NCBI RefSeq assembly: GCF_023631325.1
Contig: NZ_JALQDG010000003.1
Location: 434,001 to 498,000, forward strand
Origin: Caballeronia sp. INDeC2
GTDB taxonomy: Bacteria; Pseudomonadota; Gammaproteobacteria; Burkholderiales; Burkholderiaceae
Direction of reading: 5' to 3'
Length of the DNA: 64,000 bases
Shown here: positions 26,749 through 33,890 of the stretch, piece after piece
Layout: each line of letters opens with the position of its first letter
Numbering within the stretch: position 1 is the first letter of the stretch
The notes under the pieces: generated by a model
The model's input: the letters and a program-made list of their open reading frames with translations, nothing else
Told to the model about the DNA's origin: nothing
Databases searched by the model: none
Translations under genes and position numbers: made by a program

Positions 26749-27660
26749 ATGGATCAGGACGTCTCCGCCAATCAATCCGCGCCCGTCGCCTCGGGCCGCA
26801 CGTCGCGTTTCGGCTGGCTCTCGTGGATCGCGGATCCGATCACGCAATGGTCGCAGGACCACTGCCTGATGTTCTCGGCGTCGATCGCGTTCTTCGCCGC
26901 GTTTTCGCTCGCGCCGACGCTCGTCATCGTGATCGCGGTGGCGAGCATCTTCTTCGGCGCCGATGCCGTGCAAGGGCGGCTCTTCGCCGAAATCAGCGGC
27001 GTCGTGGGCGTGGACGCGGCGCGCACGCTGGAGGCGATCGTCGCGAACGCGTGGCACGCGGACATCGCGCGCAGCACGGCGATTCTGTCGCTTGCGGGCG
27101 TGCTGATCGGCGCGTCGGCGACCTTCTCGTCGCTGCATAGCGCGCTCAACGTCATCTGGCCGACGCCCGCCGTGAGCACGCGCGAGAGCATCGTCACGCT
27201 GCTGCGCGTGCGGTTCATGTCGTTCGGGCTGGTGGTCGGCTCCGGTCTGCTCGTCGCGATGCTGCTCGTGCTCGATGCGCTCGTCGAGATACTCGGGCAT
27301 TGGGTGCTCGGCGACGGCAGTCCGTTCATCGTGCTCTCAGGCCTCACGCGGCGCGCGATATCGCTCGGCGTGCTGATGATCGCGTTCACCGTGCTGCTCA
27401 AGTTCCTGCCGACTGCGCGCATGCGCTGGGGCGACGCCGCGCTCGGCGCGACCGCAGCCGCGCTGCTGTTCGAAGGCGGCAAGCGCCTCTTTGCGTTCTA
27501 TCTGGCGCACGCTGGCATGGCGAACATGTTCGGCGCGGCGGGTTCGCTCGCAATCATCCTCATGTGGCTCTACTACTCGGCCGCGGTATTCCTGCTCGGC
27601 GCGGAGCTTTCGGCGACTGCCGCGAGAAAGCGCACGCATCGGGCATCGGGCTGGCGCTGA
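26749..27660 (+). CDS. YihY/BrkB family inner-membrane protein
   Basis: 303 residues with about six transmembrane helices. Family features are the QWSQDHCLMFSASIAFFAAF start of the core and the C-terminal AHAGMANMFGAAGSLAIILM ... YYSAAVFLLGAELSA. The family was once annotated as ribonuclease BN or a serum-resistance factor; its real function is not settled, with lipid or solute transport suggested. It is convergent with rpoN. Confidence 0.88.
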   Translation: MDQDVSANQSAPVASGRTSRFGWLSWIADPITQWSQDHCLMFSASIAFFAAFSLAPTLVIVIAVASIFFGADAVQGRLFAEISGVVGVDAARTLEAIVANAWHADIARSTAILSLAGVLIGASATFSSLHSALNVIWPTPAVSTRESIVTLLRVRFMSFGLVVGSGLLVAMLLVLDALVEILGHWVLGDGSPFIVLSGLTRRAISLGVLMIAFTVLLKFLPTARMRWGDAALGATAAALLFEGGKRLFAFYLAHAGMANMFGAAGSLAIILMWLYYSAAVFLLGAELSATAARKRTHRASGWR

Positions 27661-27668
27661 TCGGAGAC

Positions 27669-27697
27669 AAAAAAAGGCCGTCCGCGAACGGACGGCC
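27669..27697 (-). terminator. Terminator of rpoN
   Basis: Minus-strand stem GGCCGTCC / GGACGGCC followed by TTTTTTT, about 75 bases beyond the rpoN stop. Confidence 0.85.
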
Positions 27698-27771
27698 TGT
27701 CGATTACGCTCTTGTCGCTCAGGCGCCTCGCTTGACCGGGTCGTCGCCGAGCGCTTGGGAGCGTGAAAACA

Positions 27772-29268
27772 TCACGCCTGACGGCGCAGTTCGGCGGGCG
27801 GCACCTTCATCAGATGGCGATACTTCGCCACCGTGCGGCGCGCGACGATCACGCCCTGATCCGCGAGCATCTTCGCGAGACTCACGTCGGAGAGCGGATC
27901 GCGCGTGTTCTCCTTCGAGATCATTTCCTTGAGCAGCGCGCGCACGGCCGCAGCCGAGCATGTGCCGCCGCTTTCCGTGCTCAGTTCGCGCGGGAAGAAG
28001 TGCTTGAACTCGAAGATGCCGCGCGGCGTGGCCATGTACTTGTTGCCCGTCGCGCGCGAGATCGTCGATTCGTGCAGGCCGAGTTCATCGGCGACATCGC
28101 GCAGCACGAGCGGCTTGAGCGCGATCTCGCCATAGTCGAAGAACGCCTTTTGATGCGAGACGATGCATTCGGCGACGCGCTGGATCGTCGTGAAGCGCTG
28201 CTGCGCGTTGCGAATCAGCCAGCGGGCTTCCTGCAATTGCTGCGCGAGCGGCGATCGGCTCGCGCCGGCCGATTGCGCGAAAAGCTCCGCATACATGCGA
28301 TGAATACGCGCGCGCGGCAGCACCGCCGGATTGATCGTCACGACCCATTGCTTCTTCACCTGACGCACGATGACGTCGGGCACCACGTAGTTGTCTTCGC
28401 TCTGGCCGTAGTTCTCGCCCGGCTTCGGATCGAGGCGGCGCACGAGCGCGCACGCGATGCGCAGTTCATCCGCGCTGCAGCCGATCTTCTTCTGCAACTC
28501 GGCCTGCTCGCGCCGTGCAAGGCGTTCCAGATGATGCGTGACGATCTCGAGCGCAACCGCGCGGCCCGGCGTGTCCTCTTCCAGCGCTTCGAGTTGCAGC
28601 GCGAGGCATTCGGACAAATTGCGCGCGCCGACGCCCGGCTTGTCGAGCGACTGCACGAGCTTGAGCGCGATGTTGAGTTCATCTTCGTTCAGCGCGGGTT
28701 CGATCTCGACGACATTCGCGAGCTCGCTCAATTCCTGGCGCAGATAACCGTCGTCGTCGAGGGCTTCGATGATGAGCTGCGCAATCGCGCGATCGCGCTC
28801 GTTCAGCTGATAAAGGCGCAACGCGTCGTGGAGCGTTTCGTGTAGCGACGGTTCGATGCGCACCCAGTCGGCGGGATCGGAGCCTTCGCCGTCGCCGCCG
28901 TTGCGCGAGCCGCGGCCGAACGGATCGGACGAGAATTCGCTCATGGAGTCGTCGCGCGAGTCGTCGCGTGAACCGGCATCGACGCTTTGCTCGCTCTCCA
29001 TGTTCGTCTCGGGCGCGAGCGGGGCTTCGGCGGTGTCGCTCGGACTCGTCGACAGGGACGATTCGCCCATCGAGCTGCCGTTGTCGGCGCCGAGCGCATT
29101 GTCTTCAGTCTGCGACTCGTCGTATTCGAGGAACGGATTCGTGTCGAGCGCGTTGCGCAGTTCTTGCTGGAACTCCAATGACGAAAGTTGCAGAAGACGG
29201 ACCGACTGCTGCAGACGCGGCGTAAGCGCGAGCGTTTGCTTCGCGCGGAGTTCGAGTGTAGGCGGCAT
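27772..29268 (-). CDS. rpoN: RNA polymerase sigma-54 factor
   Basis: 498 residues. Region I is glutamine/leucine-rich (TPRLQQSVRLLQLSSLEFQQ) and binds the -12 fork and the activator. An acidic, serine-rich region II spans about 50-125. The core-binding domain and a helix-turn-helix (GLHESTISRATGNKYMATP) follow, then the RpoN box ARRTVAKYR at 476-484, which reads the -24 element. None of the usual neighbours (lptB, hpf, ptsN, rapZ) is present, so this is probably a second rpoN copy. A perfect sigma-54 promoter lies upstream. Confidence 0.95.
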   Translation of the reverse strand: MPPTLELRAKQTLALTPRLQQSVRLLQLSSLEFQQELRNALDTNPFLEYDESQTEDNALGADNGSSMGESSLSTSPSDTAEAPLAPETNMESEQSVDAGSRDDSRDDSMSEFSSDPFGRGSRNGGDGEGSDPADWVRIEPSLHETLHDALRLYQLNERDRAIAQLIIEALDDDGYLRQELSELANVVEIEPALNEDELNIALKLVQSLDKPGVGARNLSECLALQLEALEEDTPGRAVALEIVTHHLERLARREQAELQKKIGCSADELRIACALVRRLDPKPGENYGQSEDNYVVPDVIVRQVKKQWVVTINPAVLPRARIHRMYAELFAQSAGASRSPLAQQLQEARWLIRNAQQRFTTIQRVAECIVSHQKAFFDYGEIALKPLVLRDVADELGLHESTISRATGNKYMATPRGIFEFKHFFPRELSTESGGTCSAAAVRALLKEMISKENTRDPLSDVSLAKMLADQGVIVARRTVAKYRHLMKVPPAELRRQA

Positions 29269-29324
29269 TGCTTGCTAATCCTCGATTGTTCTAGAAATGA
29301 TGGGCAGGTTTGCGGGGTAATAAA

Positions 29325-29340
29325 GCAACGACCGTGCCAC
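29325..29340 (-). promoter_or_regulatory. Perfect sigma-54 promoter upstream of rpoN
   Basis: On the minus strand GTGGCACGGTCGTTGC matches TGGCACG-N4-TTGC at every fixed position. The expected start is near 29313, 45 bases before the rpoN ATG, implying positive autoregulation. Confidence 0.8.
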
Positions 29341-29590
29341 CGTTGGATAAGGTCGTACAGCGACTACGTTTTTCACCCTCCGCTGCCGCATTTCGACGCG
29401 ATTGCGAGCCTCGTTTCACGCAGTTTTTACACGCGCCCAGACAAAAGCGCCGCGGGTTTCGGGCGGCGCGGCGCACGCCGCGGCGAACGATTTCGCAAGC
29501 GTCGAAGATTTGTTCGACGACACACGAAGGCTTTGCCGCGCGGCGCTTTCGACGCATTTCGACAAAACCGGGACCGCGCTTTCTTCCGAT

Positions 29591-29606
29591 CCGGCACGCA
29601 AGTTGC
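29591..29606 (+). promoter_or_regulatory. Sigma-54 promoter of the BON-domain gene
   Basis: CCGGCACGCAAGTTGC: GGCACG-N4-TTGC with only the outermost -24 base off. The expected start is near 29618, 100 bases before the ATG. The 250 bases before it hold no gene. Confidence 0.75.
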
Positions 29607-29718
29607 GGAAGGGACTGCACGTTCCCGCGTGCTACGGCGCGGACGTGATCAAGAGCCGCCTCGCGCATCGAAGGCGAACGGGGCGCCAGACCAAAATCGA
29701 AAAAATGGGAGTATTGCC

Positions 29719-30060
29719 ATGAAGACGACTCAAATCCTGAAGGCAGCCGGCGGTATCGCGTGTGTCGTGTTCGCGCTCAACGTCGGCGCGCAAACCAATT
29801 CCACGTCGTCGACGAGCGGTTCGGGCACGTCGGTCGGCCAGAAGGTCGACGACAGCGCCGTCACCACGAAGGTCAAGGCCGAACTGCTCGGCGCGAAGAA
29901 CGTCAAGTCCACGCATATTCACGTGAAGACCCGTTCGGGCGTGGTGTCGCTGACGGGCACGGTGCCGTCGGCGGAAGACAAGACCGCCGCCCAAGAAGTC
30001 GTCTCGAACGTCTCGGGTGTTGCTTCGGTGAAGAACCATCTTAAAATTGCCGCCGAGTAA
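29719..30060 (+). CDS. Periplasmic BON-domain protein
   Basis: 113 residues: signal peptide (cut after NVGA) then a Ser/Thr/Gly linker, then one BON domain (DDSAVTTKVKAELLGAKNVK ... VVSLTGTVPSAEDKTAAQEV ... VASVKNHLKI). BON proteins such as OsmY and DolP act in the periplasm or at membranes, and OsmY is a classic osmotic-stress, RpoS-dependent protein. Start 29719 has GGGAG at good spacing. Confidence 0.9.
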   Translation: MKTTQILKAAGGIACVVFALNVGAQTNSTSSTSGSGTSVGQKVDDSAVTTKVKAELLGAKNVKSTHIHVKTRSGVVSLTGTVPSAEDKTAAQEVVSNVSGVASVKNHLKIAAE

Positions 30061-30189
30061 TGGCATAGTTCGTATGCCCGGCTTCGCCACGGCGGGCCGC
30101 GGTTGAGTGCCAGCAGTACGGAACCCGCGCGGGGTTCGACGATTCGCCACATGCGGCGAGGAGTCGGACGAAGCGCGGGTTCTCGCATG

Positions 30190-30205
30190 GAGGCACGGGC
30201 TTCGC
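30190..30205 (+). promoter_or_regulatory. Candidate sigma-54 promoter of the small secreted protein gene
   Basis: GAGGCACGGGCTTCGC: GG-N10-GC, perfect GGCACG, with C for T in the -12 box. It lies about 170 bases before the ATG at 30384, a longer leader than the other sites. Confidence 0.5.
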
Positions 30206-30383
30206 GTTATATCGCCCGATGCTTCAGTCGCAATCACGCATGACGCATCACGCAGTGCGCTTCACCTCGCAGCACTTCGAAACTTAAAAACGAGTACGAC
30301 CGTTCAGGACCGTACTTGCACAGGCGGCTCACGAATGCGCAGTAGCCCGGCGTTCAGAGGCCCCGGAAAAATGGAGCTCTTTC

Positions 30384-30617
30384 ATGAAGACGAAAAAGAT
30401 GGCATTGATCGGCGCGCTCGCGCTGGCATTCTCGACGACGGCGTTCGCGCAGGCAGCTTCCGATGCGGCCACGGCGGGCGCGGATACCGGCACGCACGCG
30501 AAGAAGCAGAAGGGCACCTATCTGCACCAGCAGGACAAGGCGCACAAGCTGAAGGGCGCGTCGGCAGCGGCGGCAGCTTCGGCGCTCGGCACCAACGACA
30601 AGGGCCAGCCGCACTAA
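30384..30617 (+). CDS. Small secreted protein of unknown function
   Basis: 77 residues; GGAG lies eight bases before the start. Signal peptide MKTKKMALIGALALAFSTTAFA, leaving a mature chain of about 54 residues rich in Ala, Lys and His (HAKKQKGTYLHQQDKAHKLK). No cysteines. Probably periplasmic. A terminator follows closely. Confidence 0.75.
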   Translation: MKTKKMALIGALALAFSTTAFAQAASDAATAGADTGTHAKKQKGTYLHQQDKAHKLKGASAAAAASALGTNDKGQPH

Positions 30618-30642
30618 CGCCTCACACGCTTTCTCGACAAGC

Positions 30643-30672
30643 AAACGGCCGCATCGCGCGGCCGTTTGTCTT
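30643..30672 (+). terminator. Terminator of the small secreted protein gene
   Basis: Ten-base stem AAACGGCCGC / GCGGCCGTTT with a 5-nt loop. The T-run is weak, but the stem is perfect. Confidence 0.75.
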
Positions 30673-30714
30673 TAGGCGGCCCGATGGTTCATCGGGCCGC
30701 ATTTGCGTCAGCGC

Positions 30715-31167
30715 TTAGGACTTCGCGGCCGCGTACTGATCGCGCAGATCGCGGATGCGGTCGTGATTCTCGAGCACGCCCTGATACTGACGTTCGACGA
30801 TCGCACGGATATCGGCAGGCAGATCCTTGTCCAGCGCCTCGCGATAGTTCTTCTTCGCGGCATCCTCGCCGCGCTCGCACTCCGCGAGAATCGCGTGGTC
30901 GCTGTGACCGCTCACGGCCGACTTGACATCGACCCAGCCGCGATGCAGCGCGCCGGCGACCGAGCCGCCGGTTTCGGGCTTGCCGCCCAGCCGCGCGACG
31001 ACGTCCTGCAGTTCGCGCGCGCCTTCCGCGCACTTCTGCGCGCGATTCTGAAACAGCAGCTTGAGGCTTGGATCACGCGTATCCTCGGCGGCCTTGAGAA
31101 AACCCTTTTCCCCATCCTTCGAGGTTTCGACGAGATCGTTGAGTACCGATACGACGTTCGTGCTCAT
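30715..31167 (-). CDS. DUF2383 / PA2169-family four-helix-bundle protein
   Basis: 150 residues, all-helical. The N-terminal part (VVSVLNDLVETSKDGEKGFLKAAEDT) and KLLFQNRAQKCAEGARELQDVV fit the DUF2383 ferritin-like bundle, found in stress and sporulation-related proteins. No signal peptide. Start 31167 follows GGAGG. A sigma-54-type promoter lies about 75 bases upstream. Biochemical role not known. Confidence 0.85.
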   Translation of the reverse strand: MSTNVVSVLNDLVETSKDGEKGFLKAAEDTRDPSLKLLFQNRAQKCAEGARELQDVVARLGGKPETGGSVAGALHRGWVDVKSAVSGHSDHAILAECERGEDAAKKNYREALDKDLPADIRAIVERQYQGVLENHDRIRDLRDQYAAAKS

Positions 31168-31239
31168 ATGACACCTCCATTTAGTTTCGATATTTCACTG
31201 CGCAGCCTCCCTGCGGGATGCGGCTCGCCGATTCATTAC

Positions 31240-31255
31240 GCACGCGGCGTGCCAG
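31240..31255 (-). promoter_or_regulatory. Sigma-54 promoter of the DUF2383 gene
   Basis: On the minus strand CTGGCACGCCGCGTGC: perfect TGGCACG -24 box, GG-N10-GC, with G for T in the -12 box. It is back to back with the promoter at 31268, only 12 bases apart. Confidence 0.7.
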
Positions 31256-31267
31256 CGCTGCTTCCGA

Positions 31268-31283
31268 GGGGCATGTGGTTTGC
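31268..31283 (+). promoter_or_regulatory. Sigma-54 promoter of the 31352 gene
   Basis: GGGGCATGTGGTTTGC: GG-N10-GC with a perfect TTGC box, nearly the same as the site at 23720. The expected start is near 31295, 57 bases before the GTG. Confidence 0.7.
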
Positions 31284-31351
31284 TCTAACCACGGCACAGC
31301 AGCGTGCATCCGATTCGAGACGCGCGCGGATCACGGCAACAGGAGAGCGCA

Positions 31352-31591
31352 GTGAAATTTTTCAATCGACTCGCGCATCGCGAGTTTCTGATCATCGTGG
31401 CGGTCGCGGCCTCGGCGCTGACCTTGCATGTTCGACAACACGTCGCCGATACGCATACGCAAACGCCCGCCGACTATGGGCGCATGTGCGAAGGTCCATC
31501 CGTCAGTCCGGGCAAGGCGCGCGTGTTGCCCGCCGATTGCGCCGTACGCGCGAACATGCGGCCCGAGCGCACGCACGCGCCTTGGGTCTGA
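31352..31591 (+). CDS. Small membrane-anchored protein, GTG start
   Basis: 79 residues from a GTG at 31352, chosen because AGGAGAG lies directly before it; the ATG at 31304 lacks a site. One N-terminal helix (FLIIVAVAASALTLHV) is followed by a periplasm-like tail with two cysteines (GRMCEGPS and PADCAVR) that could form a disulfide. No family recognised. It diverges from the DUF2383 gene under back-to-back sigma-54-type promoters. Confidence 0.7.
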   Translation: MKFFNRLAHREFLIIVAVAASALTLHVRQHVADTHTQTPADYGRMCEGPSVSPGKARVLPADCAVRANMRPERTHAPWV

Positions 31592-31620
31592 CGACGTCCG
31601 TCGGTGAGGCCATCAACGCA

Positions 31621-31645
31621 AACGCCCGCGCGAAGCGGGCGTTTT
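31621..31645 (+). terminator. Terminator of the 31352 gene
   Basis: Nine-base stem AACGCCCGC / GCGGGCGTT with a 5-nt loop and a short T-run. Confidence 0.8.
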
Positions 31646-31667
31646 CATCGGCACAGCGAGAAAAAAA

Positions 31668-32243
31668 TCACACGCGCGTCTGCGCGAACTCCTTCACCGG
31701 ATGCGGCGGCTGAAGCGGATCGAAATCGCTCCACTTGCCTTGTTTCCAGCGTCCCGACGCACGCTCGATATCCATGCCGCCCGCCTCGCGCAGCGTCGTC
31801 GTGGCGCGCTCCTGCGTTTCGGGCGATACATGCACGGCGACGAGCACGCCTGCGTGACGCGTCGGCTCCTCGACGTGCGCGGCGTTGTGCGGCTTCTTCT
31901 TCGTATGCGACATTGCGCCGACGAGCGATCCCACATACGCGCCGACGCCCGCCGCGATCGCCGAGACGATCAGCGGCGCATGAAAGATCGCGAAGATCGC
32001 CGCGCCCGCCACCGCGCCGACGACCGCGCCGATCGTCACGCCCTTGCCCGCGCCTTTGGGCGATGCGCTCGCGCCCGCGTCGGTACTGACATCACCGCCG
32101 ACGGGAAAGCGCGCGTGCTGGCCGCTCGGATTCACGAAAAAGAGCGTCACGTCTTCTTCCACGAAGCCCTGCGCGAAGAGTTTCTGGGCCGCCGCTTCGG
32201 CCGCGGGAAAGGTCTGGAATCGGCCCGCAATGATCAATGACAT
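31668..32243 (-). CDS. Glycine-zipper protein of unknown function
   Basis: 191 residues. An N-terminal domain resembles stress proteins that carry a ferredoxin-like fold (AGRFQTFPAAEAAAQKLFAQG). A long glycine/alanine zipper pair of helices follows (IGAVVGAVAGAAIFAIF; GVGAYVGSLVGAM), then a second, similar soluble domain (VAVHVSPETQERATTTLREA). AAGGAGG precedes the start. It is the last gene of the operon headed by the DJ-1-type gene at 33221, 61 bases after the DUF1488 gene. Confidence 0.78.
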   Translation of the reverse strand: MSLIIAGRFQTFPAAEAAAQKLFAQGFVEEDVTLFFVNPSGQHARFPVGGDVSTDAGASASPKGAGKGVTIGAVVGAVAGAAIFAIFHAPLIVSAIAAGVGAYVGSLVGAMSHTKKKPHNAAHVEEPTRHAGVLVAVHVSPETQERATTTLREAGGMDIERASGRWKQGKWSDFDPLQPPHPVKEFAQTRV

Positions 32244-32304
32244 GTTCCCTCCTTGTTGGCTTGGGTGATGTGAGATGCGCGCGCTGTCGCGAAGAGAAGG
32301 CCGC

Positions 32305-32592
32305 TCAGTCGGGCTCCATGCCGGCGACGCGGAACAATCCGCTCCTCAGCACGGCGGGCTGGCCGCCGTTGTCGTCGAGGACTTCGGCGCACACCGCGCG
32401 AATGCGCGCCGTGCCGCGCGCGTAGGCGTCGAGCAGATCTTCCTCGCGAGGCGATTTCGCGCCGAAGTGATCTTCGAGCGCTTCGGCGGTGATCGAACAT
32501 ACGACCGGCTCGCCGTCGATGAGCGCGGCGAAGTGAATGGCGAGGTCGTCGCCGTCATAAACGGGGGCTTCGTCTGCAAACGTGATGTGCAT
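32305..32592 (-). CDS. DUF1488 family protein
   Basis: 95 residues from 32592, supported by GAGGA seven bases upstream. DUF1488 features are FAALIDGEPVVCSITAEALE and the C-terminal AVLRSGLF. An in-frame ATG at 32667 overlaps the preceding stop as ATGA and would add 25 non-conserved-looking residues, so the start is uncertain. Function unknown. It lies within the DJ-1/DUF4142 operon. Confidence 0.8.
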   Translation of the reverse strand: MHITFADEAPVYDGDDLAIHFAALIDGEPVVCSITAEALEDHFGAKSPREEDLLDAYARGTARIRAVCAEVLDDNGGQPAVLRSGLFRVAGMEPD

Positions 32593-32663
32593 GGTCGAGT
32601 CCTCATAAGCGGGACGGCAAGCGGAACGGGAAGCGGCGGCGCGCGCGGCGGCATACGCGATGC

Positions 32664-33197
32664 TCATGACGCCGCCTTCGCTTTCGCGAGTTGCTGCGCC
32701 ATCTCGTAGTGATGACTGATGACCGGCAACGCCTTGGTCGCAGCCGCCTTCAGGGCCGTGTCGTTGCCGCTTTCGCTCTCTTTCTTGAAGAGCGCAACGG
32801 CCTTCTCATGTCCGTCCACGGCCACCTTTTCAATATAGGCCTTGTCGAACTCCGCGCCCTGGAGATTTTGCAGGCTGCCTATCACCGACGAATCCGCAGT
32901 CGCCGGCGCGGTGATGGCATGACGCTTCGCGAGCACGTCGAGATTGCGCGCGAGTTTGGTGTGATCCACGATCATTCGCTGTGCGAACTCCCGCACCTGC
33001 CGATCGCTCGCATGCGTGAGCGCGAGCTTGCTCGCGGCGAGTTCCGTCGCACCCGCCTGCCCCGCGTCCTGAAGAAACTGCTGGTCGATCGGCGAGAGCT
33101 TTTCTTCGGTCTGCGCCTGTGCGACGGGCGCGAGCGCAGCCGCAACAGCGAGCGACAACGCGACGGCGCGTGTGCGTGAGATGAGCGATCTCGACAT
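32664..33197 (-). CDS. DUF4142 ferritin-like secreted protein
   Basis: 177 residues. Signal peptide cut after APVAQAQ; the mature part is an all-helical DUF4142 domain (DQQFLQDAGQAGATELAASKLAL; REFAQRMIVDHTKLARNL; ALPVISHHYEMAQQL) with histidines and glutamates spaced like a ferritin-type bundle. It is probably periplasmic. An alternative ATG at 33221 overlaps the previous stop by one base. The family is common in soil bacteria; its function is not established. Confidence 0.88.
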   Translation of the reverse strand: MSRSLISRTRAVALSLAVAAALAPVAQAQTEEKLSPIDQQFLQDAGQAGATELAASKLALTHASDRQVREFAQRMIVDHTKLARNLDVLAKRHAITAPATADSSVIGSLQNLQGAEFDKAYIEKVAVDGHEKAVALFKKESESGNDTALKAAATKALPVISHHYEMAQQLAKAKAAS

Positions 33198-33220
33198 CGG
33201 CTCGGCTCCGGTGCGATGCA

Positions 33221-33772
33221 TCAGGCGGCGCGCGTCTTCGCTAGCGCTTCGATCAGCGCGTTGTTGAACGCGGGCAGATCGTCGGGTTTCCGGCTCGTGA
33301 TGAGATTGCCGTCGATCTGCACTTCCTGATCGACCCACGTGCCGCCCGCGTTGCGAATGTCGTCCTGCAGGCTCGGCCAGCTCGTCATCGTGCGGCCCGC
33401 GACGATGCCTGCCGAAATCGGCAGCCAGCCGCCATGGCAGATTACCGCGATCGGCTTCTTCGCCTGATCGGCTTCCTTTACGAAGCTTTGCGCCTTCGAG
33501 TCGAGTCGGATCGCGTCGCCGTTGACGACGCCGCCGGGCAATACGACCGCGTCGTAATCGGCGGCGCTGACGGAGTCGAACGTCACATCGACATCGACCT
33601 TGTCGCCCTTGTCGACGTGCTTGAAACCCTGAATTTGACCGGCCTTCTGCGATACGACATCCACCTGCGCGCCGGCTTCCTTCAGCGCGCGTTGCGGCTC
33701 GACGAGCTCGGCCTGCTCGAAGCCATCGACGGCGAGAATCGCGACCTTGTAACCGTTGAGGGAAACGCCCAT
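33221..33772 (-). CDS. DJ-1/PfpI family protein (YhbO/YfkM-like)
   Basis: 183 residues. The catalytic cysteine sits in the nucleophile elbow AVICHGGWLP, with the glutamate near the N-terminus (DGFEQAEL) and the GG of VVLPGGVVNGD. E. coli YhbO and relatives protect against several stresses; glyoxalase or deglycase activity has been proposed and disputed. Start 33772 is used, since AAGGAG is eight bases upstream; a GTG at 33778 is also in frame. First gene of a four-gene operon under a sigma-54-type promoter. Confidence 0.9.
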   Translation of the reverse strand: MGVSLNGYKVAILAVDGFEQAELVEPQRALKEAGAQVDVVSQKAGQIQGFKHVDKGDKVDVDVTFDSVSAADYDAVVLPGGVVNGDAIRLDSKAQSFVKEADQAKKPIAVICHGGWLPISAGIVAGRTMTSWPSLQDDIRNAGGTWVDQEVQIDGNLITSRKPDDLPAFNNALIEALAKTRAA

Positions 33773-33838
33773 GAACACACTCCTTTATTGCTGTTTTCGA
33801 ACCTTCCGCGTGAGCGGAAAAACTTGCCCGAAGTTTCA

Positions 33839-33854
33839 GCAAAGGCCGTGCCCA
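33839..33854 (-). promoter_or_regulatory. Sigma-54 promoter of the DJ-1/DUF4142/DUF1488 operon
   Basis: On the minus strand TGGGCACGGCCTTTGC: GGCACG-N4-TTGC, perfect at GG, CACG and TTGC. The expected start is near 33827, 55 bases before the first ATG. Confidence 0.8.
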
Positions 33855-33890
33855 GCGAGCGGCCGGGCGGCAAGGAGAGAAGATGCCGGG

